A DNA stretch of 64,000 bases from Acanthosepion esculentum (lineage: Eukaryota > Mollusca > Cephalopoda > Sepiida > Sepiidae). This document shows, in pieces, positions 1 to 10,880 of the stretch. The stretch is from NCBI GenBank assembly GCA_964036315.1, contig OZ038510.1, positions 83,580,319 to 83,644,318 on the forward strand, read 5' to 3'. Within the stretch, counting starts at the first letter, position 1. Each line of letters starts with the position of its first letter. The translations under genes were made by a program, and so were the position numbers. A model generated the notes under the pieces. The model had not been told where the DNA came from, made no database searches, and saw only the letters and a program-made list of their open reading frames with translations.

Positions 1-189
<189 letters not shown>

Positions 190-261
190 GCCGTATGAAT
201 ATTAGTTCCATACAAATGAACATATTAGCTCTATCACTGGTATTGAGCACTTTCCAATAAG

Positions 262-1040
262 TACTGCGCATAATTGTCTATATTTCTGAGATGAGGTATT
301 ATGTACATTATTTATTTTATTCGGACTATTGTCCTCATCTTTGTCGCCATATTTATTAGAACGTTTCGGCCGTTGTACGCTTCGGCCTTCTTCAAGTGGT
401 TGTAATGTCGAACCGAGTCCTTTATTTCGCTTACTGGTGTAGACAGTTCTAGTAACAATAACAACAAATTTGCAATATGAGCTCTGACACAGTGGCGCAG
501 TGGATAAAGGTCTTAATTAGAGTGTGAGTTCAATACCTGGATAATTCGTAAACTTAAGGAATCAGCACATATGGTAGGCCACAAAAATCTCCTGAGCCGA
601 CTAAGCATAGAAATGAATACAATATGAGAACCAGTAATAAGGAGTGCCAGAGAAAAGCGATAATAACAACAAAAGTTGCAATATGAGCTCTGGTAAAAAC
701 ATGAGTTGATAAAAGAAAAAATTGCAATATGAGCGCTGGTAAAAATGGTTGCTGAAGACATTAGGTTTATAATACGTAGAAATTCATACACAGATATTCT
801 CAAGGGCACCTGGCACAGTGGTTATAGGCGGAGAACTTTCAGAGGGAAAAATTAACAGGAGATAACTGATAACTGACATCCATTAAACATGAGCGAAATA
901 AAGGGTTCAGTTCGACATTCCAACCACCTGAAGAAAGCCGGAGCGTGCAACTGCCGAAACGTTCTAATCAATATGGCGACAAAGATGAGGAAAATAGTCC
1001 GGATAATGTAAATAATGTACAGCGCATATAAAATAATATA
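262..1040. mobile_element. Head-to-head inverted pair of the tRNA-head/CUGAAGA family
   Basis: A minus-strand copy (about 262-460) and a plus-strand copy (about 808-1040) of the same repeat face each other. Each arm has the body (GCGAAATAAAGGGTTC), the CTGAAGA-stem-GAAAC motif (363-396 minus; 928-960 plus) and one satellite unit with GATGAGG(A)AAATAGTCC. Between them is a module with three short repeats of GCAATATGAGC. Its reverse complement recurs at 5099-5345. Both motif copies are mutated: the minus copy has an extra T in the core and the plus copy has lost stem II pairing. Confidence 0.8.
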
Positions 1041-1047
1041 TACAGAA

Positions 1048-1060
1048 TATATATATATAT

Positions 1061-1109
<49 letters not shown>
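1048..1109. repeat. (TA)n(TG)n microsatellite
   Basis: A short TA run is followed by about 25 TG dinucleotides, directly after the inverted-pair element. Confidence 0.95.
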
Positions 1110-1110
<1 letters not shown>

Positions 1111-1111
<1 letters not shown>

Positions 1112-2820
1112 ATTCCTAGCATATCTCAATACTTTGATTTTGTCCAACACCTAAATCGTTCAAAATAATGCTTTTTTTTTTTGGCGATTCGCTCCAAAAC
1201 ATTTCCCTCGTCACTTTTATTTCCCGCCTTTCTGCAACTTCCCGGCTCATTTTCTCGCGTTGATCCAACGTGGCTTCTATTTTATTTTATTTTTTATTTA
1301 TCCATTTATTTATTTTTAAGACACCCAACTCCAACATAAGTATCGATAAAAAGACATGGAATATAAAACAAACACCAAAAATATGTCTCTGAATCTGAGC
1401 GACACGTCTTTTCTTATCTTTCCCCGATTTGTCATTCAATTACTTCCCCATTCTTTTCCAACTCCGAAAAGCGATACATTATTCCATGTGCGGACATCAC
1501 TGTGCCTACTGGATGCTGCCCGTGTTAAAATAGCTTCTACGATTAGGCTATCAGTCAGGTTCTCTGCCGCGTGCGTATGGCAGCTTAATACTTCTCTTGC
1601 CATCTTACTTTCACAAGATAAAAATAAAGAATAGGCTCTTGTTTTCAAGAGATTGTTACCACCCCCACAAAACATTGCTAAGGCAGAGAGCTGAGCGGAC
1701 TCTTACGACGGCCTTCTGCCAGACAAGAAAATAAGTATTACCTAGCGGCAAGGCCCTTGTCTTTTCTTTTAAAATAACAGCGCCATACACAAGCAGTAGT
1801 CAGCAGTAGGTAGGTCAGATTTAAGACTCTTTAACATCCCGCTACTACCCTTTTTTATCAACATCACTTTTTGTACAAAAAGTGGATCACGGAGATTATT
1901 CAGCTTAATAAATATTTTCAGAAAACCTCAACTTCTAATTGGTCACTTAATATTTAATAACATCGACCTAGTTCTTGACCTAACCAAAAAAATAATTCCG
2001 CCAAAATCTGTCAAGCCTCTCTGAGCCTAACACGTGACCATAGTTAGCAATAAAATATGAAACGTCTTTCATCTTCGATAGTGAGCCGATCGGAATCCTT
2101 TGAACTCGTCACACAGTTTTAGGCTTTACGTTGAAGTTCATTAACATGATTCCAGCCTGAAAGAACACTCACTGACACAGCAATATTTTATGACGAACAA
2201 TCAACTCAAGTTTTCCACATTCAACTTGATACACGAATCTTTTTCATACGCTTTCAAGCTCAACGTTAATTATTGCAATTAACATAAACACAGCTTGTTA
2301 AGAACCACTTACTCCAACTAGAATATTCTCTTCGAACAAGTGAAAACAAATCAAAGAGCGATAATTCCATAAACCGTAAAGTAAGTCGTAAACAATATTT
2401 CTGTACTTTAAGTACAAACTTTGAACTGTTTATTTTTTTCTTAAATTACAATAATACCAAAACACACTTTCTCATTATTGTACAGACCATTCAACAACTT
2501 ATAATCTATCAAACCAGAACTTTGACAACTTTTCATCTAAACATAAAAGGACGTTTGAACTTTTTAAAACCACGTCTTTACTCCAGTTGTTTGTGTCTCT
2601 TGTTTATAAAAATATTTTATTCATTGTTGTGTAAAAACTGTTGTTTCTCATATTGTCCTTCTTCTATGTTGAATAGTAAAATTTAATGTGAGAGGAAATT
2701 GTTAATTTCATCACGCAGCCTAATTTACTCAACAATCTTTGATTCATATAATTTAATTAATTAACACAACCTCCTCAACCCCATGATCTCCACAGTGAAT
2801 TGTCCAGAGAAACATTAGCC
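1111..2820. other. No gene or repeat recognised
   Basis: About 1.7 kb of AT-rich DNA. Open frames of 79-92 codons around 1356-1675 overlap on both strands and resemble no family I recognise. No tRNA, splice pattern or repeat is evident. Confidence 0.5.
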
Positions 2821-2821
2821 T

Positions 2822-3120
2822 AATGGATTGACTCGTTGGTTCGTGAATTTGGTGACATAGTGTTTGCGAGTTCAATCCCTAGGCCGACGAGTGCCCACGT
2901 AAAATAAGAAAGGCCACATCGAGTTAAAACGGTCACTGAAGTTCAGCATAACCAGGTGACCGATTGGGAATTCCAGGTGCTGTAAGCTTCGATGCGCGGT
3001 TGGTGTAATGGATAATTAATTATATTTACTTACACGCAAATTCTATTGTGAAAGGTATGAATCTGCCTATTTACCCCTCAGCTATGGGTTAATTAGTAAT
3101 TATTCTAAGTTGTAGAAAAG
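2822..3120 (+). mobile_element. Composite SINE with 5S rRNA-derived and tRNA-like modules
   Basis: A tRNA-like stretch with B box GAGTTCAATCCC (2868-2879) comes first. Bases 2910-2989 then resemble 5S rRNA with internal deletions: AGGCCACATC start, CACTGAAGTTCAGCA, and the 3' end GGGAATTCCAGGTGCTGTAAGC. A second tRNA-like stretch (GGTTGGTGTAATGG) and the tail CAGCTATGGGTTAATTAG follow. The complete minus-strand relative at 33060-33336 has the same module order, so this is a deleted copy of a 5S/tRNA SINE rather than a 5S gene. It should be transcribed by pol III if active. Confidence 0.75.
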
Positions 3121-3262
3121 GAATCAGTTAGTCAATATATATATATATATAGACTCTGCTTATTTTTTTTAGGGGTGTTTCTGTCTTCCGGTATTTTCTG
3201 TAGCCCCGCCGAAATAGTGCTCGCAATTGTTTCAATATACTCACTCCACTTCAGATAAATGC

Positions 3263-3294
3263 CTGATGATTGCGTAGCGCATGAAACTTGTAGT
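3263..3294 (+). ncRNA. Compact hammerhead-like motif
   Basis: The core CTGATGA is followed by one extra T, stem II TGCG/CGCA with loop TAG, then T and GAAAC. Stem III is ACT/AGT with loop TGT and ends in a GTC cleavage triplet. Stem I pairing with the flanks is poor. The extra base between the core and stem II recurs in the motifs at 17271, 17809 and 24275. Compact hammerheads of this sort are known from Penelope-like elements. Activity is uncertain. Confidence 0.55.
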
Positions 3295-3760
3295 CATGGT
3301 CGGTCATACTACGTCAAAAAATAATTATAGGAAAATGAATTATATAAGTTTATACTAATATCAGGACATAAAACATGTTAGTATGACTTATCAGATCTTT
3401 TTATCTCTGGCGTGCATTTGTTTGTGTACGTTAAGTTCTACTTAATCGGGTAATAATTTAAATTTTGACATCTCTTCTCTGAATTTTCTCTGGTGTCAGC
3501 CTCGCCATGACACCTCGTAAATTAATGTACATCAAACTGTGTTATATGAGCGAATTTTCAAATCTTTTTCAGTGTTTTTCTTTTCATTTTAAAAAACATT
3601 TTTTATTTGTTTGACCAAAAATATAAGAAAAAAAAAGAGTGGGTCTCTCCTTGACACTTTCGAAAGTTACTGATTTCATTTCCTCACCAAAAATCCAACG
3701 TGTGAATATTTAAAATTTAGAAGAGTATATTATCAAGTTTATATTTTATACATTATTTAC
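3295..3760. other. No gene or repeat recognised
   Basis: AT-rich DNA between the compact hammerhead motif and the start of the 107-bp satellite. I see no coding or structural signal. Confidence 0.5.
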
Positions 3761-4870
3761 ATTATTCGGACTATTGTCCTCATCTTTGTCGCCATATTTA
3801 TTACAAGGTTTCCGCCTTTCATTATCTGTCTACATTTCTGAGATGATGTATTATGTACACTATTTACATTATTCGGACTATTGTCCTCATCTTTGTCGCC
3901 ATATTTATTACAACGTTTCGGCCTTTCATTATCTGTCTACATTTCTGAGATGAGGTATTATGTACACTATTTACATTATTCGGACTATTGTCCTCATCTT
4001 TGTCGCCATATTTATTACAACGTTTCGGCCTTTCATTATCTGTCTACATTTCTGAGATAAGGTATTATGTACATTATTTACATTATTCGGACTATTGTCC
4101 TCATCTTTGTCGCCATATTTATTACAAGGTTTCCGCCTTTCATTATCTGTCTACATTTCTGAGATGATGTATTATGTACACTATTTACATTATTCGGACT
4201 ATTGTCCTCATCTTTGTCGCCATATTTATTACAACGTTTCGGCCTTTCATTATCTGTCTACATTTCTGAGATGAGGTATTATGTACACTATTTACATTAT
4301 TCGGACTATTGTCCTCATCTTTGTCGCCATATTTATTACAACGTTTCGGCCTTTCATTATCTGTCTACATTTCTGAGATAAGGTATTATGTACACTATTT
4401 ACATTATTCGGACTATTGTCCTCATCTTTGTCGCCATATTTATTACAAGGTTTCCGCCTTTCATTATCTGTCTACATTTCTGAGATGAGGTATTATGTAC
4501 ACTATTTACATTATTCGGACTATTGTCCTCATCTTTGTCGCCATATTTATTACAACGTTTCGGCTTTCATTATCTGTCTACATTTCTGAGATGAGGTATT
4601 ATGTGCACTATTTACATTATTCGGACTACTGTCCTCATCTTTGTTGCCATATTTATTACAACGTTTCGGCTTTCATTATCTGTCTATATTTCTGAGACGA
4701 GGTATTATGTACACTATTTACATTATTCGGACTATTGTCCTCATCTTTGTCGCCATATTTATCACAACATTTCAGCCTTTCAATATCTGTCTATATTTCT
4801 GAGATGAGGTATTATGGACATTATTTACATTATTCGGACTATTGTCCTCATCTTTGTCGCCATATTTATT
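3761..4870 (-). repeat. 107-bp satellite, about 11 units, with a 321-bp higher-order repeat
   Basis: The marker ATTATTCGGA begins at 3761, 3868, 3975, 4082, 4189, 4296, 4403, 4510, 4616, 4722 and 4829, so the unit is 107 bp (106 in two). The variant ACAAGGTTTCCGCC returns every third unit (near 3802, 4123 and 4444), giving a 321-bp higher-order period. In the minus sense each unit carries a shortened CTGAAAGG-CCGAAAC, ACAAAGATGAGGACAATAGTCC and CCTCATCTCAGAAAT. The array is the downstream part of the element whose head is at 4871-5098. Confidence 0.95.
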
Positions 4871-5098
4871 ACAACGTTTCGGCCGTTGTACACTCCGGCC
4901 TTCTTCAGGTGGTTGGAATGTCGAGCTGAACCCTTTATTTCGCTCATTGGGGTAGACTCTTCTAGTTCCGCGTGCCATGCTTAATGGATGTCAGTTATCA
5001 GTTATCTCCTGTTAATTCCCCTCTGAAAGTTCTCCACTGCCTTAACCGGGTATTGAACTCACACTCGTTGGGTCCTGTCACTGAATCTAACCAACGTT
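4871..5098 (-). mobile_element. Head, body and CUGAAGA motif of the third family
   Basis: In the minus sense a tRNA-like head comes first; its B-box-like GAGTTCAATACCC and part of the head are seen here. A body with GGCACGCGGAACTAGAAG and GCGAAATAAAGGG follows, then the CTGAAGA core (4876-4908) with GGCCG/CGGCC stem II and GAAAC, and then the 107-bp array. The MARGTRRVYPNERNKG open frame is this body translated; its peptide-like conservation reflects DNA repetition. Confidence 0.8.
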
Positions 5099-5345
5099 CT
5101 TGAAGACATCTGTGTATGAATTTCTGGGTGTTATAAACGTAATATCTTCAGCAACCATTTTTTACCAGTGCTCATATTGCAATTTTTCCCGTCCCAAAAC
5201 CATATTTTTACCAGAGCTCATATTGCAATTTTCGTTTTTATTATTGCTTTTCTCTGGCACTCCTTATTACTGATTCCATATTGTATTCATGTCTATGCTT
5301 GGATATATAGACCGATATTGTTTGTACTTGCAATGAGAAAAATTC
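5099..5345 (-). repeat. Upstream module of the third family
   Basis: Inverted match to 480-800: TTTTTACCAGTGCTCATATTG repeats and the sequence around GTGTATGAATTTC. It appears again near 29050-29130. It may be the 5' part of a longer version of the element. Confidence 0.6.
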
Positions 5346-5454
5346 GACCGATGTAGTCTCTTAACTTAATATTTTCTATTGCGTTTGGTGATTATATTTT
5401 TATTCATTAGTTAAATTAGCTGAACCTAATGCCCCCTTTTTCGTTGCTTCTGTG

Positions 5455-6080
5455 GTAGATTTTAGGCCGATGCGGTCTACGGCTTTACTACGGTAGTCTT
5501 TTGACGTAAACATAGTCTTCATTAGCAGAATTATTTGAAATGATGTCCTCATCTTTGTTGTATAGATGATAGAATTTCAGCCGATGTGGTCCCCGGCCTT
5601 GCAACTGTTATCTTTTCTTTTAAAATACATATTGTCTTCATTCGACAAATTATTTGAACTGCGGTCCTCATCTTTATTGTATAGATGACCGACTTTCGGC
5701 CGATGCGGTCTCCCACATTACAAATGTCTTGTTTTTTGAAATAAATATTGTCTTCGTTTGCTGAATTACTTGAAATGATATCTTCTTCTTTGTTGTAATT
5801 ATCATCGAATTTAAGTCGATGTGGTCTCCGGTTTTCCTACTGTTGATTTTCGTTTAAAATACATACTTTCGGTGGAAGCAATCCTCGGCCTTCATAATGT
5901 AGTCTTGTTTTTTGTTTTTTTTGTTTTTTTTTTAGATAAATATTGTCTTCATCATCCGAATTAGTGAAGTTTTCATTTTCGCTTAAATGACTGATTCTTG
6001 GCCGATGTCATATCCGAACTTACCATTCTTGTCTTATCGTTGTTTTTGTTTGATTTACTCGTCTTGACAAGTGTGTTTTT
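5455..6080 (-). repeat. Diverged array of about 118-bp units
   Basis: About five degenerate units share TTTCGGCCGATGCGGTCTCC and CCTCATCTTTGTTGTATAGATGA, spaced 116-119 bp (5546, 5665, 5781). In the minus sense they keep AAAGATGAGGAC and a GGCC...GGCCGAAA hairpin, linking them to the neighbouring 107-bp satellite. No clear CUGANGA core remains. Confidence 0.65.
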
Positions 6081-6099
6081 AGGCCTTCCTCATTGTGAC

Positions 6100-6577
6100 T
6101 GAAGCTATGACACTATACATTGTCCTAATTTTAAATATCCATAATGATAACTGTAGTACTAATATTAGCCATTTCCTTATAAGGAAGTATAGTAAATGTG
6201 CTTTGTAACGCTCGCATTAAATATCTCTTAAAATTTTCCCAAATCCTCATAAATCCGTGTAAATGCACATGCTTAATTCGAATTAACAATTAAATTATGA
6301 AGAAACCTAGCGTTTTGGAGTTATCGACAAGAAAAAATCGGACTTCTTGTTGGTCATTGGTCCGCCATTACTGCCATAATGTTCACTAAATCAGTGCGGG
6401 GTACTAATAGTGGCGTATGCATAAATTTTCGCCATTACTATATATCTTTTTAGAAAATAACTACTGATGTGCTTAACGAATGTGGCTCTTTAGCCCAGCA
6501 AGGGACCTACATACTCTGGCACAAACAGAGGTGTAGCAGCTGATGCTACATTATCTTGAAATTTAAAATGTTGCTTA
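6100..6577. other. No gene or repeat recognised
   Basis: Nothing supportable was seen in this AT-rich stretch. Confidence 0.4.
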
Positions 6578-6587
6578 ATATATATAT

Positions 6588-6670
<83 letters not shown>
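6578..6670. repeat. (TA)n microsatellite
   Basis: Two TA runs separated by one interruption (TATAATATAT). Confidence 0.97.
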
Positions 6671-6672
<2 letters not shown>

Positions 6673-7015
6673 TTATCATTATCATGAAAACTGTTTTGTT
6701 TTGAGGTCATGTATCAACATGGTTTCTTATCTTCAGTGACATTGTATACTGATTCGACAATATTTTGCCAACCCTTTCTGTCGTCTGCGAGTTTGTGGAT
6801 TCGTTGCAGACTTTCCTTGATTGTAAACTTGTCCAAAGGAAAAGTGGGATCTTTCTGCCTTTTTCTTTGAATGTCTCGTTTTTCGGAATTCATTGACTGA
6901 ACAGACAGTTTTACTTTCGGTCGAAATTCATGAAAATCGTCCTTTTCTGGAAAGTAGCTTTTTCAAGACCATTAACTGTTATTGCTCTTTCGAGTTTTGA
7001 TGTCGGTTTCATCTC
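6671..7015. other. No confident feature; possible LINE remnant on minus strand
   Basis: The minus-strand reading is rich in Lys, Arg and Gln and contains several stops, as in decayed LINE sequence, but no diagnostic motif is present. Confidence 0.25.
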
Positions 7016-7017
7016 TG

Positions 7018-7170
7018 TGCTGGTAGTGTAAGGGATATCAGCCTGTAAAGGGAAATCGACAAGCTGACTTCAAATTCCAGCCAAGTCTGTAGTGTTCGCT
7101 TTCGCACTGGTATTTTCAGAATCCATCCTGCCCCCCGCCTCCCAGCTACGAGTTAAATAGCAGAGTTAAC
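7018..7170 (+). mobile_element. tRNA-derived SINE copy
   Basis: A-box-like TGGTAGTGTAAGGG and B-box-like GACTTCAAATTCC lie about 45 bp apart, as in a tRNA gene. A tail related to CAGCTACGAGTTAAATAGCAG follows. The same tail ends the SINEs at 2990-3120, 33060-33216, 46310-46735 and 57800-57975. Confidence 0.6.
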
Positions 7171-7373
7171 TGAGCTCGAATTTAGGCGGCAACCAATTTA
7201 AGAAACGGAAAATTTTCAATTCCAGACCGTAGAGAAAGCAACAGAAGACTACTCCACTATCTTGCCTAATAACGCATTTATACGTCTACCTTTCGCCCAC
7301 GTATTAAATATTGCTGTCACATCTGGTCTGCTGCTTCTGCTATGTATTTAATGATTATTGATAAAATAAAAAA

Positions 7374-7775
7374 AAAAAAGAATCTGCAATATTATTCGTC
7401 CTGACGAGGTATCTCGGCTTCAGGCTCTTTCCCAACATCGTAACGTAGCTTCCCTGTGCCTTTTCTATAAATATTTTTGTGGTAATCATTCTGAAGAATT
7501 TTGCTTTTCGGTGCCTCGACTTGACGTATATAGGCCCAGTGCTACTAGATTGGCGGCAAGTTTTCATCATTTTCACAGCTGAGCTGAATAGATGCAACCG
7601 TAAGTTCTATGCTAACAGTTTCTTCTCTTGCACGTCTCGCTTGTGGAACTCTCGTCTGGGTTCTTACTTTCCAGCCAACTTTGATCTTCAGATGTTTTCT
7701 TTCTCACATATTCTCACACACTTTCTAGCCCCCTCGCGTCTTAGCGACTTTATTGCCTTCCTTTTGCGGGAATAA
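7374..7775 (+). pseudogene. CR1/Jockey-like LINE 3' end (RT C-terminal domain and 3' UTR)
   Basis: Reading across frames gives fragments resembling CNIIxPD, SLCLFYKYF and TSRLWNS, the same C-terminal block seen better at 45480 and 50548. The end CGTCTTAGCGACTTTATTGCC matches the family's 3' end. It is 5'-truncated and frameshifted, so not functional. Assignment to the CR1/Jockey group rests on recall of the C-terminal block, not on a search. Confidence 0.65.
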
Positions 7776-8580
7776 TTTTAGAAAATATATAACAATTCAA
7801 ATATAATAAAGAAATGTCCTCACTCTTCCAATCTAAAATTTGTATTTTTTATCTAGTGAAATATTAATAAAAGGAACACTCAGCTATGGCACCCTGTAAA
7901 TAAACAGCACATATATATTTTGCTACTTATTTTCCATTTATGAAACAATTTAAAATTAGCAGTTCATACAAGGATCGTATTGAAAAATGCATTGATATAT
8001 AAAGTTTCCGGATATGTAGATGGGTTACCTTGCGTTTCTTTAAAAAATACATTAAAAAGAGGCATTTTTTGTTGGTAATTTTCACAAAAAATATAACATT
8101 TCAGTAACTACAGTATATTTTGCGGGACAAAAAAATAACGACTTTACTATAAAAAAATATCATACAACAGCCTCATATTCTGTTTCTGTCAATAAAGCCA
8201 CCACCAGCCTTATTTACTGCTTTACACATTCTTGACATTCATTCCAACATTTTTGGAAAAAAAAAGTTAGATAGCAGACATTCTCAACCATTCTTCACGC
8301 ACTGTAAAAGCTCACTCTCACGCCTTGGTTATTCTCTTCGAACTCTCCTATCAAATTCATTATATACTAATTTAAGATCAAGGAACTGAAGGGCCAACTC
8401 ATAATTTTCAAAATGCTGTTTCATTTTTTTGAGTCGAGGTAATTTTGGTATGATTTAGAAGAGAGTTTTGAATCGTTATCTTGTTGAAAGTTGAATTTTT
8501 TCCAGTTATTCGATGAGGGAAGTGGAAGCTATGTTTCGATAACTGCTTTTCTGAATGAATGAAATAATTCAGTCACATCG
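7776..8580. other. No gene or repeat recognised
   Basis: AT-rich sequence with no supportable coding frame. Confidence 0.4.
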
Positions 8581-8590
8581 TGATTCCCCA

Positions 8591-8637
8591 CCTGATGAAG
8601 TTTTAAAAAAAGATTTTTTAGCGTTGAAACAAGATAT
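8591..8637 (+). ncRNA. Degenerate hammerhead-like motif
   Basis: CACCTGATGAAG opens and GTTGAAACAAG closes the motif, as in Penelope-type termini. The intervening A/T run (GTTTT, AAAAAAAG, ATTTTTTAGC) makes stem II irregular. Probably decayed. Confidence 0.3.
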
Positions 8638-8680
8638 ACAGTTTTGTAGTGGTTAGGTGCATGTTCTAATATAATACAGC

Positions 8681-8682
<2 letters not shown>

Positions 8683-8769
<87 letters not shown>
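8683..8769. repeat. (TA)n(TG)n microsatellite
   Basis: TA run passing into a TG run. Confidence 0.97.
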
Positions 8770-8819
8770 AGAAAAGGAAGAGGTTATAATGGTTGCAACG
8801 AGAGAAAAGTGTGCATATT

Positions 8820-8964
8820 AAAAAGAAGAGAGGTGCCGCAAATGTTTTTGGTTTTAATGTGGATTTTTTTTAAAAATATATGTAAAATTATGGAAAATAA
8901 AGTATAATATTTTTTTTAAAAATCCACATTCAACCAAAAACGTTTGCGGTACCTCTCTTCTTTT

Positions 8965-8965
<1 letters not shown>
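8820..8965. mobile_element. Short foldback element between (TA)n tracts
   Basis: Arms 8820-8875 and 8911-8965 are inverted copies with only a few mismatches, including GAAGAGAGGTGCCGC versus GCGGTACCTCTCTTC. The spacer is about 35 bp. A TA/TG microsatellite lies upstream and (TA)n directly abuts the right arm. Too short to code, and fits a MITE or foldback. Confidence 0.75.

Positions 8966-9034
<69 letters not shown>
8966..9034. repeat. (TA)n microsatellite
   Basis: About 33 TA dinucleotides with one G interruption. Confidence 0.97.
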
Positions 9035-9036
<2 letters not shown>

Positions 9037-9331
9037 GTATATTTCGGCAACAATTTTTCATTAATGCATGTTTTATTAAATAATATAGACAAGTTTTGTC
9101 TATTTATCTTAAGTAAGTTCCTTTCATATTGTCTGATAAGCTTAATCACATTATCATTGAAAGACGAAAGGAAAACGCCATATTGATACATGTTTAAATC
9201 CAATCTAAGCTTTCGGCTTACATAAGACATTATCAAAGATGACAATTTCAATAAATCAAACAACACACAGACAAAACTACATCAATAGTCCGCCCCTGCT
9301 TCTTGAATGAACTCAAAGTAACGACAAACTT
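9035..9331. other. Unassigned sequence with a faint minus-strand GAAA motif
   Basis: Around 9205-9240 the minus strand reads TTTGATAATG then GTAAGCCGAAAGC, reminiscent of a Penelope terminus with two core substitutions. I could not support more. Confidence 0.2.
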
Positions 9332-9332
9332 G

Positions 9333-9387
<55 letters not shown>
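9332..9387. repeat. (TA)n(TG)n microsatellite
   Basis: TA run then TG run. Confidence 0.97.
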
Positions 9388-9390
<3 letters not shown>

Positions 9391-9680
9391 CTGGGTTCCA
9401 CCGTCGTTTTTGACAAATAATGAACAAAGAGCTCATTTCTTTGAACCAAACAGCCAGTCTACCCACACATTTCATTTGGTTATAATGGAGAAGACTTGTG
9501 GAGAACCAAGAGCCGAATACTGAGAAATATAGTGCATAGTACGCCACAAGGTTCCCAAACAACACTTCGCATGTTTTGAATTTAGAATTGTCTTAGTAGA
9601 TCATTCGCGACATAGTCTGTCATGCTATTTACCCATAGCTAGACAGAGAACATCTATCTATCTATCGATATCTATATATA
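9388..9680. other. No gene recognised
   Basis: Nothing supportable apart from a short CTAT run at 9653-9668 just before the hammerhead element. Confidence 0.4.
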
Positions 9681-9685
9681 TTTTT

Positions 9686-9953
9686 GTCATCCACAGACAG
9701 ACTGTTTCGGTGTTTCACAGCTCATCAGTGTGGCTAGACGTCCGGTTGCTAGGATCGAAACCCGACTGAATTTGCGTCAGTCGGAACTTCTCCCCACTAA
9801 GCCGTTGAGGGTGGATTTTTAGCGTGTTTATTTTTTAGATTTAGATAAACACACTGTGACTGACAGTGACTCAATTCTGCCGAAGAGTCGTGCAATATTA
9901 GCTTAAATAGTCACTGTTTACAAATTCACACCTAAAACCAGAGAGCTCAACCC

Positions 9954-9957
<4 letters not shown>
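9686..9957 (-). mobile_element. tRNA-like/hammerhead element, second copy of the 318-nt family
   Basis: This closely matches 16732-17030, base for base over long stretches. In the minus sense it has a tRNA-like head (A-box region near 9789-9806, B box GGGTTTCGATCCT near 9750-9763) followed by the hammerhead at 9691-9733. Short TA-rich sequence bounds it at 9670-9680 and (TA)n at 9958, so the copy is cut at its head-distal side by the microsatellite. No open frame. Mobilisation would need proteins from elsewhere. Confidence 0.85.
9691..9733 (-). ncRNA. Hammerhead ribozyme, type I, one stem II mismatch
   Basis: Minus strand: stem I 5' strand CCACA, core CTGATGA, stem II GCTGT/ACACC around GAA (one C-C mismatch), GAA, stem III ACAG/CTGT ending in a GTC triplet, then TGTGG pairing perfectly with CCACA. 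All universally required core bases are present. The copy at 16739 has a fully paired stem II. Confidence 0.85.

Positions 9958-10043
<86 letters not shown>
9958..10043. repeat. (TA)n microsatellite
   Basis: About 42 TA dinucleotides abutting the hammerhead element. Confidence 0.97.
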
Positions 10044-10046
<3 letters not shown>

Positions 10047-10880
10047 ATAAATGCTAATATCAATGTGTCACTGTGTTACACTTTTTGTTTTAAATTTACA
10101 CCGAGATGCTGTAGCCCAACCTATTATGGAATCAGACCGATTCCGTGAGTAGATTAAAAGCATTCTGGCCCGGATCCGGATCCCAAATCCTGAATTTTTT
10201 TGGTTTCCAGGATTTTATTACTGAGATTGTTTTCGGCATTTTTTTTTTTTTTTTTGTCATTATTTTTCTTTACGAGAATTTTTTGTACGATAACAGATTT
10301 TATAAATATATAATTATAGCAATTATCAAAATTAATTGCGAAAATCACCCATCAAATAACAATAATTGTTTGCACGGAAAGTAAGGACCTACGTACATCA
10401 AACTGTCTTTTAATTAAGTATCGACAGAAGAATTATCGTTGAACTATTAAAAGGTAAGCTTAAATATTGATCCGATACTTAAATGCAGTGATTTATATTT
10501 ATTGTTTTCGATGAGTATGTCGACTATCGATGTCGAACCAGTGGTTCCCAACCCACCTATTTACCATGCCCCACCTAAAAAACCCTAAAAATCTGATGAC
10601 CTTTCCTTAAAACCTCGAGACTGCTTATATGCAATAGTATTATCATTTAATTTCAGAATTTCACTATATATATTTATTTTGCTACTGATTACCCCTCGTG
10701 GTGCGTGTGGCCCACGTTGGGAAACTCCGGTTTAAACTTTTCGTTGGGAATGGTCTAGTCAGCCACCTCACCTATCAACTTCACCAAAAATTGACTAACA
10801 TATGGCAAACAAGATTCGGCAGTTTTTAAGAGATGTCAGTGTCTCCTCCTACTGTGAATAAGGTTAAAATATGAGTAGAG
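10044..10880. other. No gene or repeat recognised
   Basis: Frames at 10145-10384 are low-complexity (poly-T) translations on both strands. No supportable feature. Confidence 0.4.
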
